Shown here: positions 44,472 through 52,210 of the stretch, one piece after another
How positions within the stretch are numbered: position 1 is the first letter of the stretch
Layout: every line of letters starts with the position of its first letter
Assembly (NCBI GenBank): GCA_016870995.1
Contig: VFZU01000006.1
Span: forward strand, 1 to 64,000
Reading direction: 5' to 3'
Length of the DNA: 64,000 bases
Source: Acidobacteriota bacterium
GTDB lineage: Bacteria; Acidobacteriota; Terriglobia; Bryobacterales; Bryobacteraceae
The notes under the pieces: generated by a model
Databases searched by the model: none
Seen by the model: only the letters and a program-made list of their open reading frames with translations
Told to the model about the DNA's origin: nothing
Program-made: the position numbers and the translations under genes

Positions 44472-45692
44472 ATGAGCAAATCAGACATATTTCAAAGCGC
44501 CAACAGCTGGAAATACCTCGTTATCTGCCCCTCCCAGGGCATCACCAAAGAAATCCAGCAGTCTCTTGGTGGCAAGCTCAACAATGCCGAGATCCTCGAG
44601 ATCCCCGTTTATCCCCCGTCTGCCGGGCTTCTCGAAGTTCTCACGGTACAGAATCCTGACGTCTGCTTGGCCGATGTCGTCAGTGATCGCGAACGTGGTC
44701 TGACGCTCATCAAAGAACTCACGGGCAGGCAACCCAAGATGCCCGTCATTGCGGTCATCCCCAAACATGAGACGGATCTTATCCTCAGCTGCCTTCGAGC
44801 CGGAGCATCCGAATTCCTATTCCACCCGCTCGAGGCGGAGCAAATTGAAGAAGTACTCGGCCGCCTCGTTGCAAAGAACCCTCTGGTCAAAGGCACTGGC
44901 AAAGCCGGACGTGTCATTGCCATCGTTCCTGCCAAAGGCGCTTGCGGCGCATCCACTGTTGCAAGCGGGCTCACCTTCAACTGGAAAAAGAAATCGGGCA
45001 AGATCCTCCTCGCCGATCTCGATCCGCTTACCGGCACCATCAGCTTTCTGCTCAAACTCAAGAGCCAGTACAGCTTCATGGATGTCCTCACTCTCACCCA
45101 GAATCTCGATTCAGACCTCTGGCGCAACCTCATCGCCAACTCGCATGGCGCAGATGTCCTACTCTCCCCTGAGGGCTCTGTGGAAGGCATTCATGACATC
45201 ATGGACGCCGCAGCCATCGTCGATTATGCCCGTTGGAATTACGACACCACTATCGTCGATACTTGTAGCCCCTATGGCCCATGGAATATTTCAATCCTGC
45301 GCCATGCCAACGAGATCCTCCTCGTCTCGACAAACGAGCTCCCCTCGCTCCAGGCTACCCAGCGCACTCTCAACTATCTCGAACAAAACCGCATCGACCG
45401 TGGCAAGGTCAAACTTATCGTCAATCGCTACAACCGCGACGTCGGCCTCAGCAAAGAAGTCATCGAGACTGCCATCCGGTGTGAAGTCTTCCAGGTCCTC
45501 CCCAGCGACTTCGAAGGCGTGCAGCGAGCCATGATCGAGGGCAAACCCTCTCCAACAGGATCCCCCTTCGGCAAAGGCCTCGCGCAACTCGCAGAACAGC
45601 TCGGTGGCGCGAATACCGATACAGCCAAGCACGTCAAATCCAGTTCTTCCTGGGGCGGCCTGCTCAATCTCTTCTCGCGAACCTCCAGCTAA
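44472..45692 (+). CDS. CpaE/TadZ-like MinD-family ATPase with receiver-like N-terminus
   Basis: A 406-residue protein. Residues 1 to 130 form a response-regulator-like domain (LEVLTVQNPDVCLADVVSDRE, LRAGASEFLFHPLEAEQI); residues 145 to 380 are a ParA/MinD ATPase with the deviant Walker A in AIVPAKGACGASTVASGL and Asp in LLADLDPLTGTIS. The layout is that of CpaE/TadZ, which positions Tad/Flp pilus machinery at the pole. No other tad/cpa genes are in the window, so it is an orphan here. The stop codon TAA is shared with the -10 box of the next gene. Confidence 0.86.
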   Translation: MSKSDIFQSANSWKYLVICPSQGITKEIQQSLGGKLNNAEILEIPVYPPSAGLLEVLTVQNPDVCLADVVSDRERGLTLIKELTGRQPKMPVIAVIPKHETDLILSCLRAGASEFLFHPLEAEQIEEVLGRLVAKNPLVKGTGKAGRVIAIVPAKGACGASTVASGLTFNWKKKSGKILLADLDPLTGTISFLLKLKSQYSFMDVLTLTQNLDSDLWRNLIANSHGADVLLSPEGSVEGIHDIMDAAAIVDYARWNYDTTIVDTCSPYGPWNISILRHANEILLVSTNELPSLQATQRTLNYLEQNRIDRGKVKLIVNRYNRDVGLSKEVIETAIRCEVFQVLPSDFEGVQRAMIEGKPSPTGSPFGKGLAQLAEQLGGANTDTAKHVKSSSSWGGLLNLFSRTSS

Positions 45693-45695
45693 ACT
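45690..45695 (+). promoter_or_regulatory. -10 box for a leaderless TTG start at 45702
   Basis: TAAACT lies exactly 6 nt before TTG 45702 with a T-rich spacer (GGTTTT) and no ribosome site. It begins with the TAA stop of the CpaE-like gene. Confidence 0.55.
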
Positions 45696-45701
45696 GGTTT
45701 T

Positions 45702-46676
45702 TTGCCCGATCTCGATCCACACTCCGCCGCCGCCTACCTGGCTGAGCAACTGAATCTAGATATCAATTCCATTTCTGTGGTCGAACTTCCAGGCGGCGTA
45801 TCCAACCTGGTGTTCCGTGCTACCCTCCCTGGTCAGCCAGACCTCATCCTCAAGCAATCCCTCGCCAAGCTCCGCGTCAAAGAAGACTGGTTCTCTGATC
45901 GCGCGCGCATCTTTCACGAAATCGATGCTCTCAAGCTCTTGGGCCCTCGGCCGGACCTTCCCGAAATTCTCTTCGAAGACCGTGAAAACTACCTCTTCGC
46001 GATGTCCGCTGCGCACCCCGAGGCGCCCACCTGGAAGCAACAGCTCCTCAACGGCGAGACCCATCCAACCCTGGCCGCCCAGGCCGCCAATCTTCAGTCC
46101 ACTTTCTTCAAGCTCCAAACCGATTCCTTCCGTGGCCTTGACCTCTTCGATCAGCTGCGTCTCGATCCCTACTACCGCTTCACCGCCAATAGGCATCCTG
46201 ACCTTCTCAAGCATTTCAACCGAGCCATTGAACAATCTCGCACCCAGATCCGCGCCCTCACCCATGGCGACTGGTCCCCGAAAAACTTTCTCATCAACCC
46301 CGGTCCTCAGCTCTTCTCCATCGACTACGAAGTGATCCACCTTGGCGACCCCAGCTTCGACGTCGCTTTTCTCCTCAATCACTTTCTCCTCAAGTCGTGG
46401 CGTCGCGCCCGCAGCCGCGCCCAATACGCCGGCCTCGCCCTCGAATACTGGCAAACCCTCAAACAACTCCTCTCTGATCACACCTGGCTCGAACCCGCAA
46501 CGCTCACCCACCTGGGTTGCCTCCATCTCGCCCGCATCGACGGCAAGAGCCCCGTCGAGTATCTGACCCCCATTCAACAAATCCAGGCGCGCCGTTTTGC
46601 CCGCGACCTCATCCAGAACACCCCCAATCACATCCACGAAGTTTTCGAAATGCAAGCAGAGGCTTTCCATGAGTAA
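45702..46676 (+). CDS. Phosphotransferase of the APH/choline-kinase fold
   Basis: A 324-residue small-molecule kinase. The N-lobe has VVELPGGVSNLVFRATLPG and the ATP Lys in LILKQSLAKL; the catalytic loop is ALTHGDWSPKNFLIN, with the metal Asp in LFSIDYEVIHLGDPSFDVA. The family covers aminoglycoside, choline, methylthioribose and homoserine kinases; the HGDWSPKN loop does not settle the substrate. It overlaps the following enolase homologue by 8 nt, so the two proteins are made together and may act in one pathway. TTG start has no Shine-Dalgarno. Confidence 0.87.
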   Translation: MPDLDPHSAAAYLAEQLNLDINSISVVELPGGVSNLVFRATLPGQPDLILKQSLAKLRVKEDWFSDRARIFHEIDALKLLGPRPDLPEILFEDRENYLFAMSAAHPEAPTWKQQLLNGETHPTLAAQAANLQSTFFKLQTDSFRGLDLFDQLRLDPYYRFTANRHPDLLKHFNRAIEQSRTQIRALTHGDWSPKNFLINPGPQLFSIDYEVIHLGDPSFDVAFLLNHFLLKSWRRARSRAQYAGLALEYWQTLKQLLSDHTWLEPATLTHLGCLHLARIDGKSPVEYLTPIQQIQARRFARDLIQNTPNHIHEVFEMQAEAFHE

Positions 46677-47964
46677 CCACACCATCCAATCGATCCGCGC
46701 CTTCGAGATCCTCGATAGCCGCGGCCGACCCACCATCGAGGCCCACGTCCAACTCCAAAACGGCCTCATCGCTTCGGCCCAGGTCCCCTCCGGTGCCTCC
46801 ACCGGCCTCAGCGAGGCTCATGAGCTCAGAGATCAAGACCCCACAAGATACGCGGGCCTTGGCGTCCAGCATGCTGTCCACAACATCAACTCTGAAATCC
46901 ATCGCACGCTCCAGGGTCATTCCATCGAAGACCAGGCCAAGCTCGATCAAGCCCTGATTCAACTCGACGCAACTCCCAACAAATCCCGCCTCGGCGCCAA
47001 CGCAATCCTTGCTGTTTCCTGTGCTGCCGCTCGTGCCGCCGCCCAGCTCAAAGGCCAACCTCTGTGGCAACACCTCGCCGCCCACCGCCAGCCCATTCTC
47101 CCTCTCCCCATGGTCAACATCCTTTCCGGTGGCCTCCACGCCGCCAAGGCCATGGAGTTCCAGGATTTCCTTGCCATTCCGCATGCCGCCACCAGCTTCA
47201 AACAAGCCATGGAGTGGATCACGGCCATCCATCGGGAAGCCAAAGTAATTCTGGAACAACAAGGCGCTTACTTCACCGGCGTCGCCGATGAAGGCGGTTG
47301 GGGTCCTAAGCTCGCAACCAACGAAGCCGCACTCGAAGTCCTCACCCGCGCCATCGAACAAGCCCGTCTCATCCCCGACGATCAGGTCACCATCGCCATC
47401 GATGTCGCCTCAAGCCACTTTCATCAAAACGGCCAGTACCACCTCTACAGTGAATCCCGCACACTCGCCCCGCACGAATTCATCGACCTGCTCGAAACCA
47501 TGTGCAACAAGTACCCTGTCGTCTCCATCGAAGATGGTCTCGATCAATCCGCTTGGCCCGACTGGCCTTCACTCACCGCACGCCTTGGTGCAAAGGCCCA
47601 AATCATCGGCGATGATTTCCTCACCACCAACCCCACCCGCCTTCGCCAGGCCATACAAACCAAATCTGCCAACGCAGTACTCGTCAAGATGAATCAAATT
47701 GGCACCCTCACCGAAACCTTCGAAGTCATCGACACGGCCACTGCAGCCGATTGGCGCGCTGTGATCTCTGCTCGCAGCGGCGAAACAGAAGATCCCTTCC
47801 TGGCCGATCTCGCCATTGCCTCAGGCATGGCTCAACTCAAAGTCGGTTCCATCACCCGGTCGGAACGCTTAGCAAAATACAATCGCTTGCTCGTACTCGA
47901 ACAATCCAGCGATATTCCCCACTGGTCCACAGCCCAGAGGTTTCTTCCTAATCGAGTACGTTGA
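46669..47964 (+). CDS. Enolase homologue with altered active site
   Basis: A 431-residue enolase-family protein aligned end to end with bacterial enolase. Metal ligands (VASSH-preceding Asp in IAIDVASS, Glu in SIEDGLDQ, Asp in IIGDDFLTTN) and the two lysines (K340 in VLVKMNQIG; Lys in LKVGSITRSERL) are kept, as is the loop His in SGGLHA (157). However, the catalytic-loop motif SHRSGETED of true enolases reads SARSGETED (Ala368), and the Glu of QEFM is Asp166 (FQDFLAIP). Both positions contact the phosphoryl/carboxyl substrate, so activity on 2-phosphoglycerate is doubtful. ATG 46669 is preceded by AGAGG and overlaps the kinase stop. Confidence 0.85.
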   Translation: MSNHTIQSIRAFEILDSRGRPTIEAHVQLQNGLIASAQVPSGASTGLSEAHELRDQDPTRYAGLGVQHAVHNINSEIHRTLQGHSIEDQAKLDQALIQLDATPNKSRLGANAILAVSCAAARAAAQLKGQPLWQHLAAHRQPILPLPMVNILSGGLHAAKAMEFQDFLAIPHAATSFKQAMEWITAIHREAKVILEQQGAYFTGVADEGGWGPKLATNEAALEVLTRAIEQARLIPDDQVTIAIDVASSHFHQNGQYHLYSESRTLAPHEFIDLLETMCNKYPVVSIEDGLDQSAWPDWPSLTARLGAKAQIIGDDFLTTNPTRLRQAIQTKSANAVLVKMNQIGTLTETFEVIDTATAADWRAVISARSGETEDPFLADLAIASGMAQLKVGSITRSERLAKYNRLLVLEQSSDIPHWSTAQRFLPNRVR

Positions 47965-48409
47965 TCCAGCCCCGGCACTTTGGCGAACCGCACGCGCACC
48001 TTACCTTCTCCTGGTGCTTCCCGAAGTGATAATCGATCAACAACTCCTCACCCTTCTGGATGTCTCTCACTGAGTAATACAGAATGTGCTTATGGATGAG
48101 TCGCGACTCCAGATTCGGGTCGCAGCAATGATTTACAAATTCCGCGCCACTGCCCCCAACTGCCCCGTCCAAATACCAGTAAGGGTCAAGCGTAAACAGG
48201 CAATGAATCTCATTCGATTCCGCCCGCCTCTTGCCTTCCTTACGGTTTACCTTCTCGCCGGTATACTCCACAACCTTCCGGCCCTTGGGAATAAACTCCA
48301 AGGCAAAAACCCCCCAGCGATGAATCTTGCTGGGCTTTACCTCAAGTTGAAAATTGCAATGCTCTTTTTTGAGTTGGGGGCAGGCAATGCCCCCTTTTTT
48401 AGCCTTCAT
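47948..48409 (-). CDS. SET-domain protein (putative lysine methyltransferase)
   Basis: A 153-residue protein made almost only of a SET domain. It shows the N-terminal IHRWGVFALEFIPKGRKVVEYTGE, the pseudoknot motif FVNHCCDPNLESRL (N-H-x-x-x-P-N) and KGEELLIDYHFG (ELxxDY), followed by a post-SET-like CACGSPKCRGWI with three cysteines. These bind SAM and zinc in eukaryotic-type protein lysine methyltransferases; bacterial targets are unknown. ATG 48409 is 8 nt after the stop of a small membrane protein gene; the longer upstream frame is antisense noise against that gene. Its 3' end overlaps the convergent enolase gene by 17 bp. Confidence 0.88.
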   Translation of the reverse strand: MKAKKGGIACPQLKKEHCNFQLEVKPSKIHRWGVFALEFIPKGRKVVEYTGEKVNRKEGKRRAESNEIHCLFTLDPYWYLDGAVGGSGAEFVNHCCDPNLESRLIHKHILYYSVRDIQKGEELLIDYHFGKHQEKVRCACGSPKCRGWINVLD

Positions 48410-48417
48410 CCGGTGCT

Positions 48418-48537
48418 TTAAAAGTCGTCTTCGTTGCTGCCGCCAGACTTCTTGCCTTTGCGTCGCATCACGATGACGGCCACGCAGAGTACAGCGAGTA
48501 CACCGGCTACGACTCGAACTGTCATTTCTGAATCCAT
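48418..48537 (-). CDS. Small single-pass membrane protein (39 residues)
   Basis: A 39-codon gene with an excellent AAGGAGG 7 nt before ATG 48537. The peptide starts MDSEMTVRVVAG, continues through one hydrophobic helix (VLAVLCVAVIVM) and ends in a basic RRKGKK stretch and an acidic SNEDDF tail. The positive-inside rule places the C-terminus in the cytoplasm. It lies 8 nt upstream of the SET-domain gene on the same strand, so both are probably co-expressed. I recognise no family. Confidence 0.72.
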   Translation of the reverse strand: MDSEMTVRVVAGVLAVLCVAVIVMRRKGKKSGGSNEDDF

Positions 48538-48618
48538 ACAATTCCTCCTTACGAGTTGAAACGAGCTATTAGGCTACTAAATCAATGCCCTCGTGGCAAC
48601 ATATCACACGTCAAGTTT

Positions 48619-49386
48619 TCATTCCTTCATGCATGCCTTGACATCCTTGCAACGCGAGTAGTCCAGCAGCTCCACAGTCTGAAACTCCACCGGCTGACTT
48701 TCCGATTGCAAACCGATATATCCGCTGTCCAGTTTCGTGCCGTCCACCTTGTACTTCGGGTCAAACCCGAGCGCTACTCCACCGCCCACCGTCGACTGCT
48801 CGTATTCCAGCACTAGTTCCCCATTCACCCAATGCCTCACCCGCCCATGCCCCAACACTTCCAGCTCCACCTTCACCCACTCATCATTCCCATACACCTT
48901 CGACGACGAGTTCAAGCAGTGCGGCTTCACAATCACGCCCTTCTGAAAGATCTCTGTCCCTGGCGTACACACGTTCATGGTTGTCCTGCCCCCGGCGAGA
49001 AACTGCGCCTCCACAGACACAGGCCAGTTCTGATCCTTCAAAATCGACTCCGGCGCCTGCGAGTGAAACATCACACCGCTGTTCAACTTTGCGTATGACG
49101 GTCCACCCTTCATCTGTTCTCCCACAAACCGGTACTCAAGCTTCAACCGGAACTGCGACAGTTTGCGCCGGTAAAACAAATGCCCAAACCGTTCTCCAAA
49201 CTCCGGGTACCGGTCATAAGATACCGCCAGCACACCATCCTTCACTCGAAAAGTTTCGCCAAAGTTATCTCCCACATCGTGATGGGCCAGCTTCACCACC
49301 CACCCATCCAGATCCTTGCCGTTAAAGATCTTTTCCCAGGGCTCCTGGCCAAAAAACATCATCAAAAACAAAACTTGCATTCCCAT
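48619..49386 (-). CDS. DUF1080 (3-keto-disaccharide hydrolase) protein, exported
   Basis: A 255-residue secreted protein with a concanavalin-like fold typical of DUF1080. The diagnostic N-terminus is EKIFNGKDLDGWVV, with later SGVMFHSQAP, PVSVEAQFLAG, VRHWVNGELVLEYEQ and GYIGLQSESQPVEFQTVEL. Family members hydrolyse 3-keto-glycosides made by GMC or Gfo/Idh oxidation, and a Gfo/Idh/MocA enzyme with a sugar isomerase lies 2 kb downstream. A short hydrophobic N-terminus (MQVLFLMMFFG) serves as signal. TAGGAC lies 6 nt before the ATG, a near match to the leaderless -10 pattern. Confidence 0.87.
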   Translation of the reverse strand: MGMQVLFLMMFFGQEPWEKIFNGKDLDGWVVKLAHHDVGDNFGETFRVKDGVLAVSYDRYPEFGERFGHLFYRRKLSQFRLKLEYRFVGEQMKGGPSYAKLNSGVMFHSQAPESILKDQNWPVSVEAQFLAGGRTTMNVCTPGTEIFQKGVIVKPHCLNSSSKVYGNDEWVKVELEVLGHGRVRHWVNGELVLEYEQSTVGGGVALGFDPKYKVDGTKLDSGYIGLQSESQPVEFQTVELLDYSRCKDVKACMKE

Positions 49387-49402
49387 TGGTACGTCCTATA
49401 AT
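49375..49402 (+). promoter_or_regulatory. Promoter for the 49460-50077 gene
   Basis: TTGCAT (49375-49380) and a perfect TATAAT (49397-49402) are 16 bp apart. Transcription would start near 49409 and leave a leader of about 50 nt. The -35 lies inside the start of the divergent DUF1080 gene. Confidence 0.55.
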
Positions 49403-49459
49403 TGCAGAAATCCTCTTTTGAGGCCGATACGTTCAACTAGAAGTCTGAGCGAGGTTCTT

Positions 49460-50077
49460 ATGGACATTCTTGGCGAACGCAAATTCGTTGAAATTCCCGG
49501 CGACCGCACGCACGAACTACCCCCGTTGCTAGTACGCTCCACCCCCGTCAAGCGCCTGGACAAAATGATGCACATGGCCGAAGACATCATCTCCTCTGAG
49601 GATGTCCTCACCACCATGCCTGTGCTCGATCCCAAACTGGAGCTCGAATTCGAGCGCCGCCGCATGGATCTGGCACTCAATTTAGTCGACCAGTATCAGA
49701 CCTTCATGCACACCTGGGCTTGGGGTGATTCCATCTTGGAGTGGATCCGCCAGTGCGAGACCACCTTCGAGGCCCGGCCCGATCTCCGGCCTCTCCTCAA
49801 GGCCGACGTCTGGCCCCACGCCGGACGCAAGAGCTTCGTCGTCCTTCTCGAAGACAAGCACGTGCCTTCAACGGACAACATCAATCTCGAAGGTGCCGTC
49901 GGTCTCCGTCTCACCTTCCGCCAGCCCCCGCCCATCAGTTGCTTCAGTGACCAGTTCCTGTTCTACCTCAACGGGTCTCTGGCGCAGAACGCCTTCCATA
50001 CCTGGGCTTCGATGACGCACGACCCGGTAAGCGACCTCCCTCCGGAGCGCTTCCACTTCGACGTCCTCACCATGTAA
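49460..50077 (+). CDS. Protein of an unrecognised family (paralogue of 22910-23557)
   Basis: A 205-residue soluble protein without signal peptide. An N-terminal region with ELPPLLVRSTPVKRL is followed by helices, then ILEWIRQCETTF, KSFVVLLEDKHVP, GAVGLRLTFRQPP and DQFLFYLNGSLAQNAF. The same ordered motifs occur in the protein at 22910-23557, and the pair defines a family I cannot name. AGCGAGG lies 5 nt before ATG 49460; the frame is open further upstream, but that would run into the promoter. It converges with the NTF2-fold gene, with 3 bp between stops. Confidence 0.75.
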   Translation: MDILGERKFVEIPGDRTHELPPLLVRSTPVKRLDKMMHMAEDIISSEDVLTTMPVLDPKLELEFERRRMDLALNLVDQYQTFMHTWAWGDSILEWIRQCETTFEARPDLRPLLKADVWPHAGRKSFVVLLEDKHVPSTDNINLEGAVGLRLTFRQPPPISCFSDQFLFYLNGSLAQNAFHTWASMTHDPVSDLPPERFHFDVLTM

Positions 50078-50080
50078 TTG

Positions 50081-50524
50081 CTACTGGTAGGATTCCCAAC
50101 GCCCGCACATTCCGCCCACGATCTTCCATTGCTTGCCAATGCGTTTCCAGGTATGCGTGATCTTGATGCGCATTGGTGTCGCTTGTCCCCCGCGTTCTAA
50201 CGTCTGCTCCACTCCGTAGTGCACCACCACCAATCCCTCATACTGAGCCGCCCCCTGATATTTCAACTGATAGTTCACCTTCAATTTCCCATCCCGCACG
50301 TCCTCCACCATCTTGCCCACCGCCCCCTTCCCCGCCGGTTCCATCAGAGCGCAAGGCCATCCCCGAAACCCCTCATCCCAAAGCTCCAGATACTTCGTCA
50401 CATCCCCAGCCTTCAAATACTTCCAGTAATTCTCTTCCTGCGCCCAAACCGCAGCCTCATCCTTTCCCATCTCCGCCCCGCCAGCGTTTACAACCAGCCA
50501 CGCTAAAACCAGCAATTTCTTCAT
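50081..50524 (-). CDS. Exported SnoaL/NTF2-fold protein (DUF4440-like)
   Basis: A 147-residue protein with signal peptide (MKKLLVLAWLVVNAGGAE) and an NTF2-like cone. Typical strands include VWAQEENYWKYLKAGDVTKYLELWDEGF and the terminal HTWKRIGKQWKIVGGM. It resembles DUF4440/ketosteroid-isomerase-like exported proteins of unknown function. TACAAT lies exactly 6 nt before the ATG, and no ribosome site is present. Confidence 0.82.
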   Translation of the reverse strand: MKKLLVLAWLVVNAGGAEMGKDEAAVWAQEENYWKYLKAGDVTKYLELWDEGFRGWPCALMEPAGKGAVGKMVEDVRDGKLKVNYQLKYQGAAQYEGLVVVHYGVEQTLERGGQATPMRIKITHTWKRIGKQWKIVGGMCGRWESYQ

Positions 50525-50530
50525 CCGGCA

Positions 50531-50536
50531 ATTGTA
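50531..50536 (-). promoter_or_regulatory. -10 box for the NTF2-fold gene
   Basis: TACAAT on the minus strand, exactly 6 nt before ATG 50524. Confidence 0.55.
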
Positions 50537-50579
50537 CCTTCAAGCTCGGCTGCAACCTCCCCTGGTCAGTCTGCTTGCA

Positions 50580-50585
50580 TAAAAT
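50580..50585 (+). promoter_or_regulatory. -10 box for the Uma2 gene
   Basis: TAAAAT on the plus strand, exactly 6 nt (ACAGTC) before ATG 50592. No ribosome site. Confidence 0.55.
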
Positions 50586-50591
50586 ACAGTC

Positions 50592-51197
50592 ATGAACGCC
50601 GCATCGGCTCAATCGTTGCCGAAAGTCGATTTCAAAACCTATCTCGAAATCGAAGCCAGCGCTTCCAACCGCCACGAGTATTGGAACGGTTTGGTCTACG
50701 CTAAGGCAGCGGGAACCTTCAATCACTCGGTCATTTGCATTTCAGCAGCGGCTACCTTTCTTCGCCGGATCAACTCCAAATCCTGCTTCGTAAGTAATTC
50801 GGACCTCAAGATCGAAACCCCATCCTCCAGAGCTGCGTTCTATCCAGATCTTTCCGTGCACTGCAATCAGTTGCCGTCCGGCACCTCTGTCACGGCCAAA
50901 TCTCCAACGCTCATCCTTGAAGTCCTTTCCCCTTCAACGAGAAGCTACGACCTCACCACCAAGCGCAAAGAGTACTTCCACATCCCCACCCTCCGCCACT
51001 ACCTCACTATCGATTCTGAGTCCATCGAAGCCCGCCTCTACTCTCGCGACTCCAAGCAGACTTGGCCCAAAGATCCACAGATCTTCACCGATCCCAAGTC
51101 CCTCATCCCCCTCCAAGCCCTCCGCATCAAGGTCAAACTGAAAGACCTCTACGCCCAAACCGGCCTCCTCGCTATGCCCCCTCTCTTGATACGCTAA
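50592..51197 (+). CDS. Uma2-family PD-(D/E)xK endonuclease-like protein (DUF820)
   Basis: A 201-residue protein of the Uma2 family, restriction-endonuclease-like and abundant in cyanobacteria and some other phyla. It has the conserved HEYWNGLVYAKAAGT start, the nuclease core YPDLSVHC, and LILEVLSPSTRSYDLTTKRKEYF, in which Glu and Lys belong to the PD-(D/E)xK site. Cellular function is unknown. The stop overlaps the next start as TAATG, placing it first in a four-gene run with a sugar oxidoreductase, a sugar isomerase and a DUF3052-like gene. Confidence 0.9.
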   Translation: MNAASAQSLPKVDFKTYLEIEASASNRHEYWNGLVYAKAAGTFNHSVICISAAATFLRRINSKSCFVSNSDLKIETPSSRAAFYPDLSVHCNQLPSGTSVTAKSPTLILEVLSPSTRSYDLTTKRKEYFHIPTLRHYLTIDSESIEARLYSRDSKQTWPKDPQIFTDPKSLIPLQALRIKVKLKDLYAQTGLLAMPPLLIR

Positions 51198-52210
51198 TGG
51201 GTTCTATGCAACTCGCCATTGTTGGCCTCGGATTCATGGGTGCCACCCACGTCAAGGCCGCCCTTACCATCCCTAATCTCAAGCTCGCCGTCGTCTCCCG
51301 CGACCCTGAAAAGCTCAAAGGCGACCTCTCCAAAGTCTCCGGCAATCTCGCCACCACCGAGGCCCAGCTCGACTTCTCCTCCATCAAAACCTTCACCACC
51401 TTCGACGAACTCCTCGCCGACTCGACCATTGACGCCGTCGATCTCTGCCTCCCCACCGCCCTCCACGAACCCTTCGCCACCAAAGCCCTCGCAGCCGGTA
51501 AACACGTTCTCGTCGAAAAGCCCATGGGCCTCGACCGCGCCGCCTGCGACCGCATGATCGAAGCCGCCACCAAAGCGAACCGCATTCTCATGGCCGCCCA
51601 GGTTCTCCGCTTCTTCCCCGCCTACGACTCGCTCAAACACTTCCTGTCTGAATCGGGCGCAATCCGCACCGCCACCTTTCGCCGCCGCTGTGCCGCCCCC
51701 GGCTGGGGACCCTGGCTCAAGGACAAATCCCAATCCGGCGGCGGTGTCTTCGACCTGCTGATCCACGACATCGACATGGCCCTCTACCTCTTCGGCGCAC
51801 CGCACTCCGTCTCCGCCACCGGCCACGAAGACCTCCCCAACCAAATCGACGTCTTAAACGCCAACCTCAACTACGACGGCTTCACCGTCAACATCGCCGG
51901 CGGCTGGCACCACGGCGCCTTCCCCTTCTCGATGGAATTCACCCTCGTTGCCGAAAACGGCACCATCGACTTCCACTCCGCCCAACCCAACCCCACTCTC
52001 TACCAGGCCAACCAGCCCGCCAAAGAACTCACGCCCGATCCACCCAGCGACGCCTACCGCGAAGAGATCGCCTACTTCGTCGATTGCGCCCGCGACAACC
52101 GCCCACCAAAACGCTGCACGCCCCTCAGTTCAGCCCAGGCCGTCTCGCTCGCGCACCTCTTACTTGAATCCCGATCCAAACAAGGACAAACCCTCTCATG
52201 CCAACTCTAA
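51197..52210 (+). CDS. Gfo/Idh/MocA-family oxidoreductase
   Basis: A 337-residue NAD(P)-dependent sugar oxidoreductase. The Rossmann motif is LAIVGLGFMGATHVKAALT, and the family signature EKPMGLDRAACDRMI carries the conserved Glu-Lys-Pro. The C-terminal domain has GGGVFDLLIHDIDMAL with the catalytic-type Asp-x-x-x-His. Such enzymes oxidise sugars at C3 or other hydroxyls; with DUF1080 and the TIM-barrel isomerase nearby, a 3-keto-sugar route is plausible. The start overlaps the Uma2 stop; ATG 51206 is an alternative. It overlaps the next gene by 13 nt. Confidence 0.92.
   Translation: MGSMQLAIVGLGFMGATHVKAALTIPNLKLAVVSRDPEKLKGDLSKVSGNLATTEAQLDFSSIKTFTTFDELLADSTIDAVDLCLPTALHEPFATKALAAGKHVLVEKPMGLDRAACDRMIEAATKANRILMAAQVLRFFPAYDSLKHFLSESGAIRTATFRRRCAAPGWGPWLKDKSQSGGGVFDLLIHDIDMALYLFGAPHSVSATGHEDLPNQIDVLNANLNYDGFTVNIAGGWHHGAFPFSMEFTLVAENGTIDFHSAQPNPTLYQANQPAKELTPDPPSDAYREEIAYFVDCARDNRPPKRCTPLSSAQAVSLAHLLLESRSKQGQTLSCQL

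Noticed and set aside
45756-46802. Minus-strand frame of 348 residues over the kinase gene
   Set aside because: Antisense shadow rich in Glu and Gly; the kinase motifs are on the plus strand.
48410-48541. N-terminal extension of the SET protein
   Set aside because: It is an Arg/Ser-rich alternate frame over the 39-residue membrane protein gene, which has the strong ribosome site.
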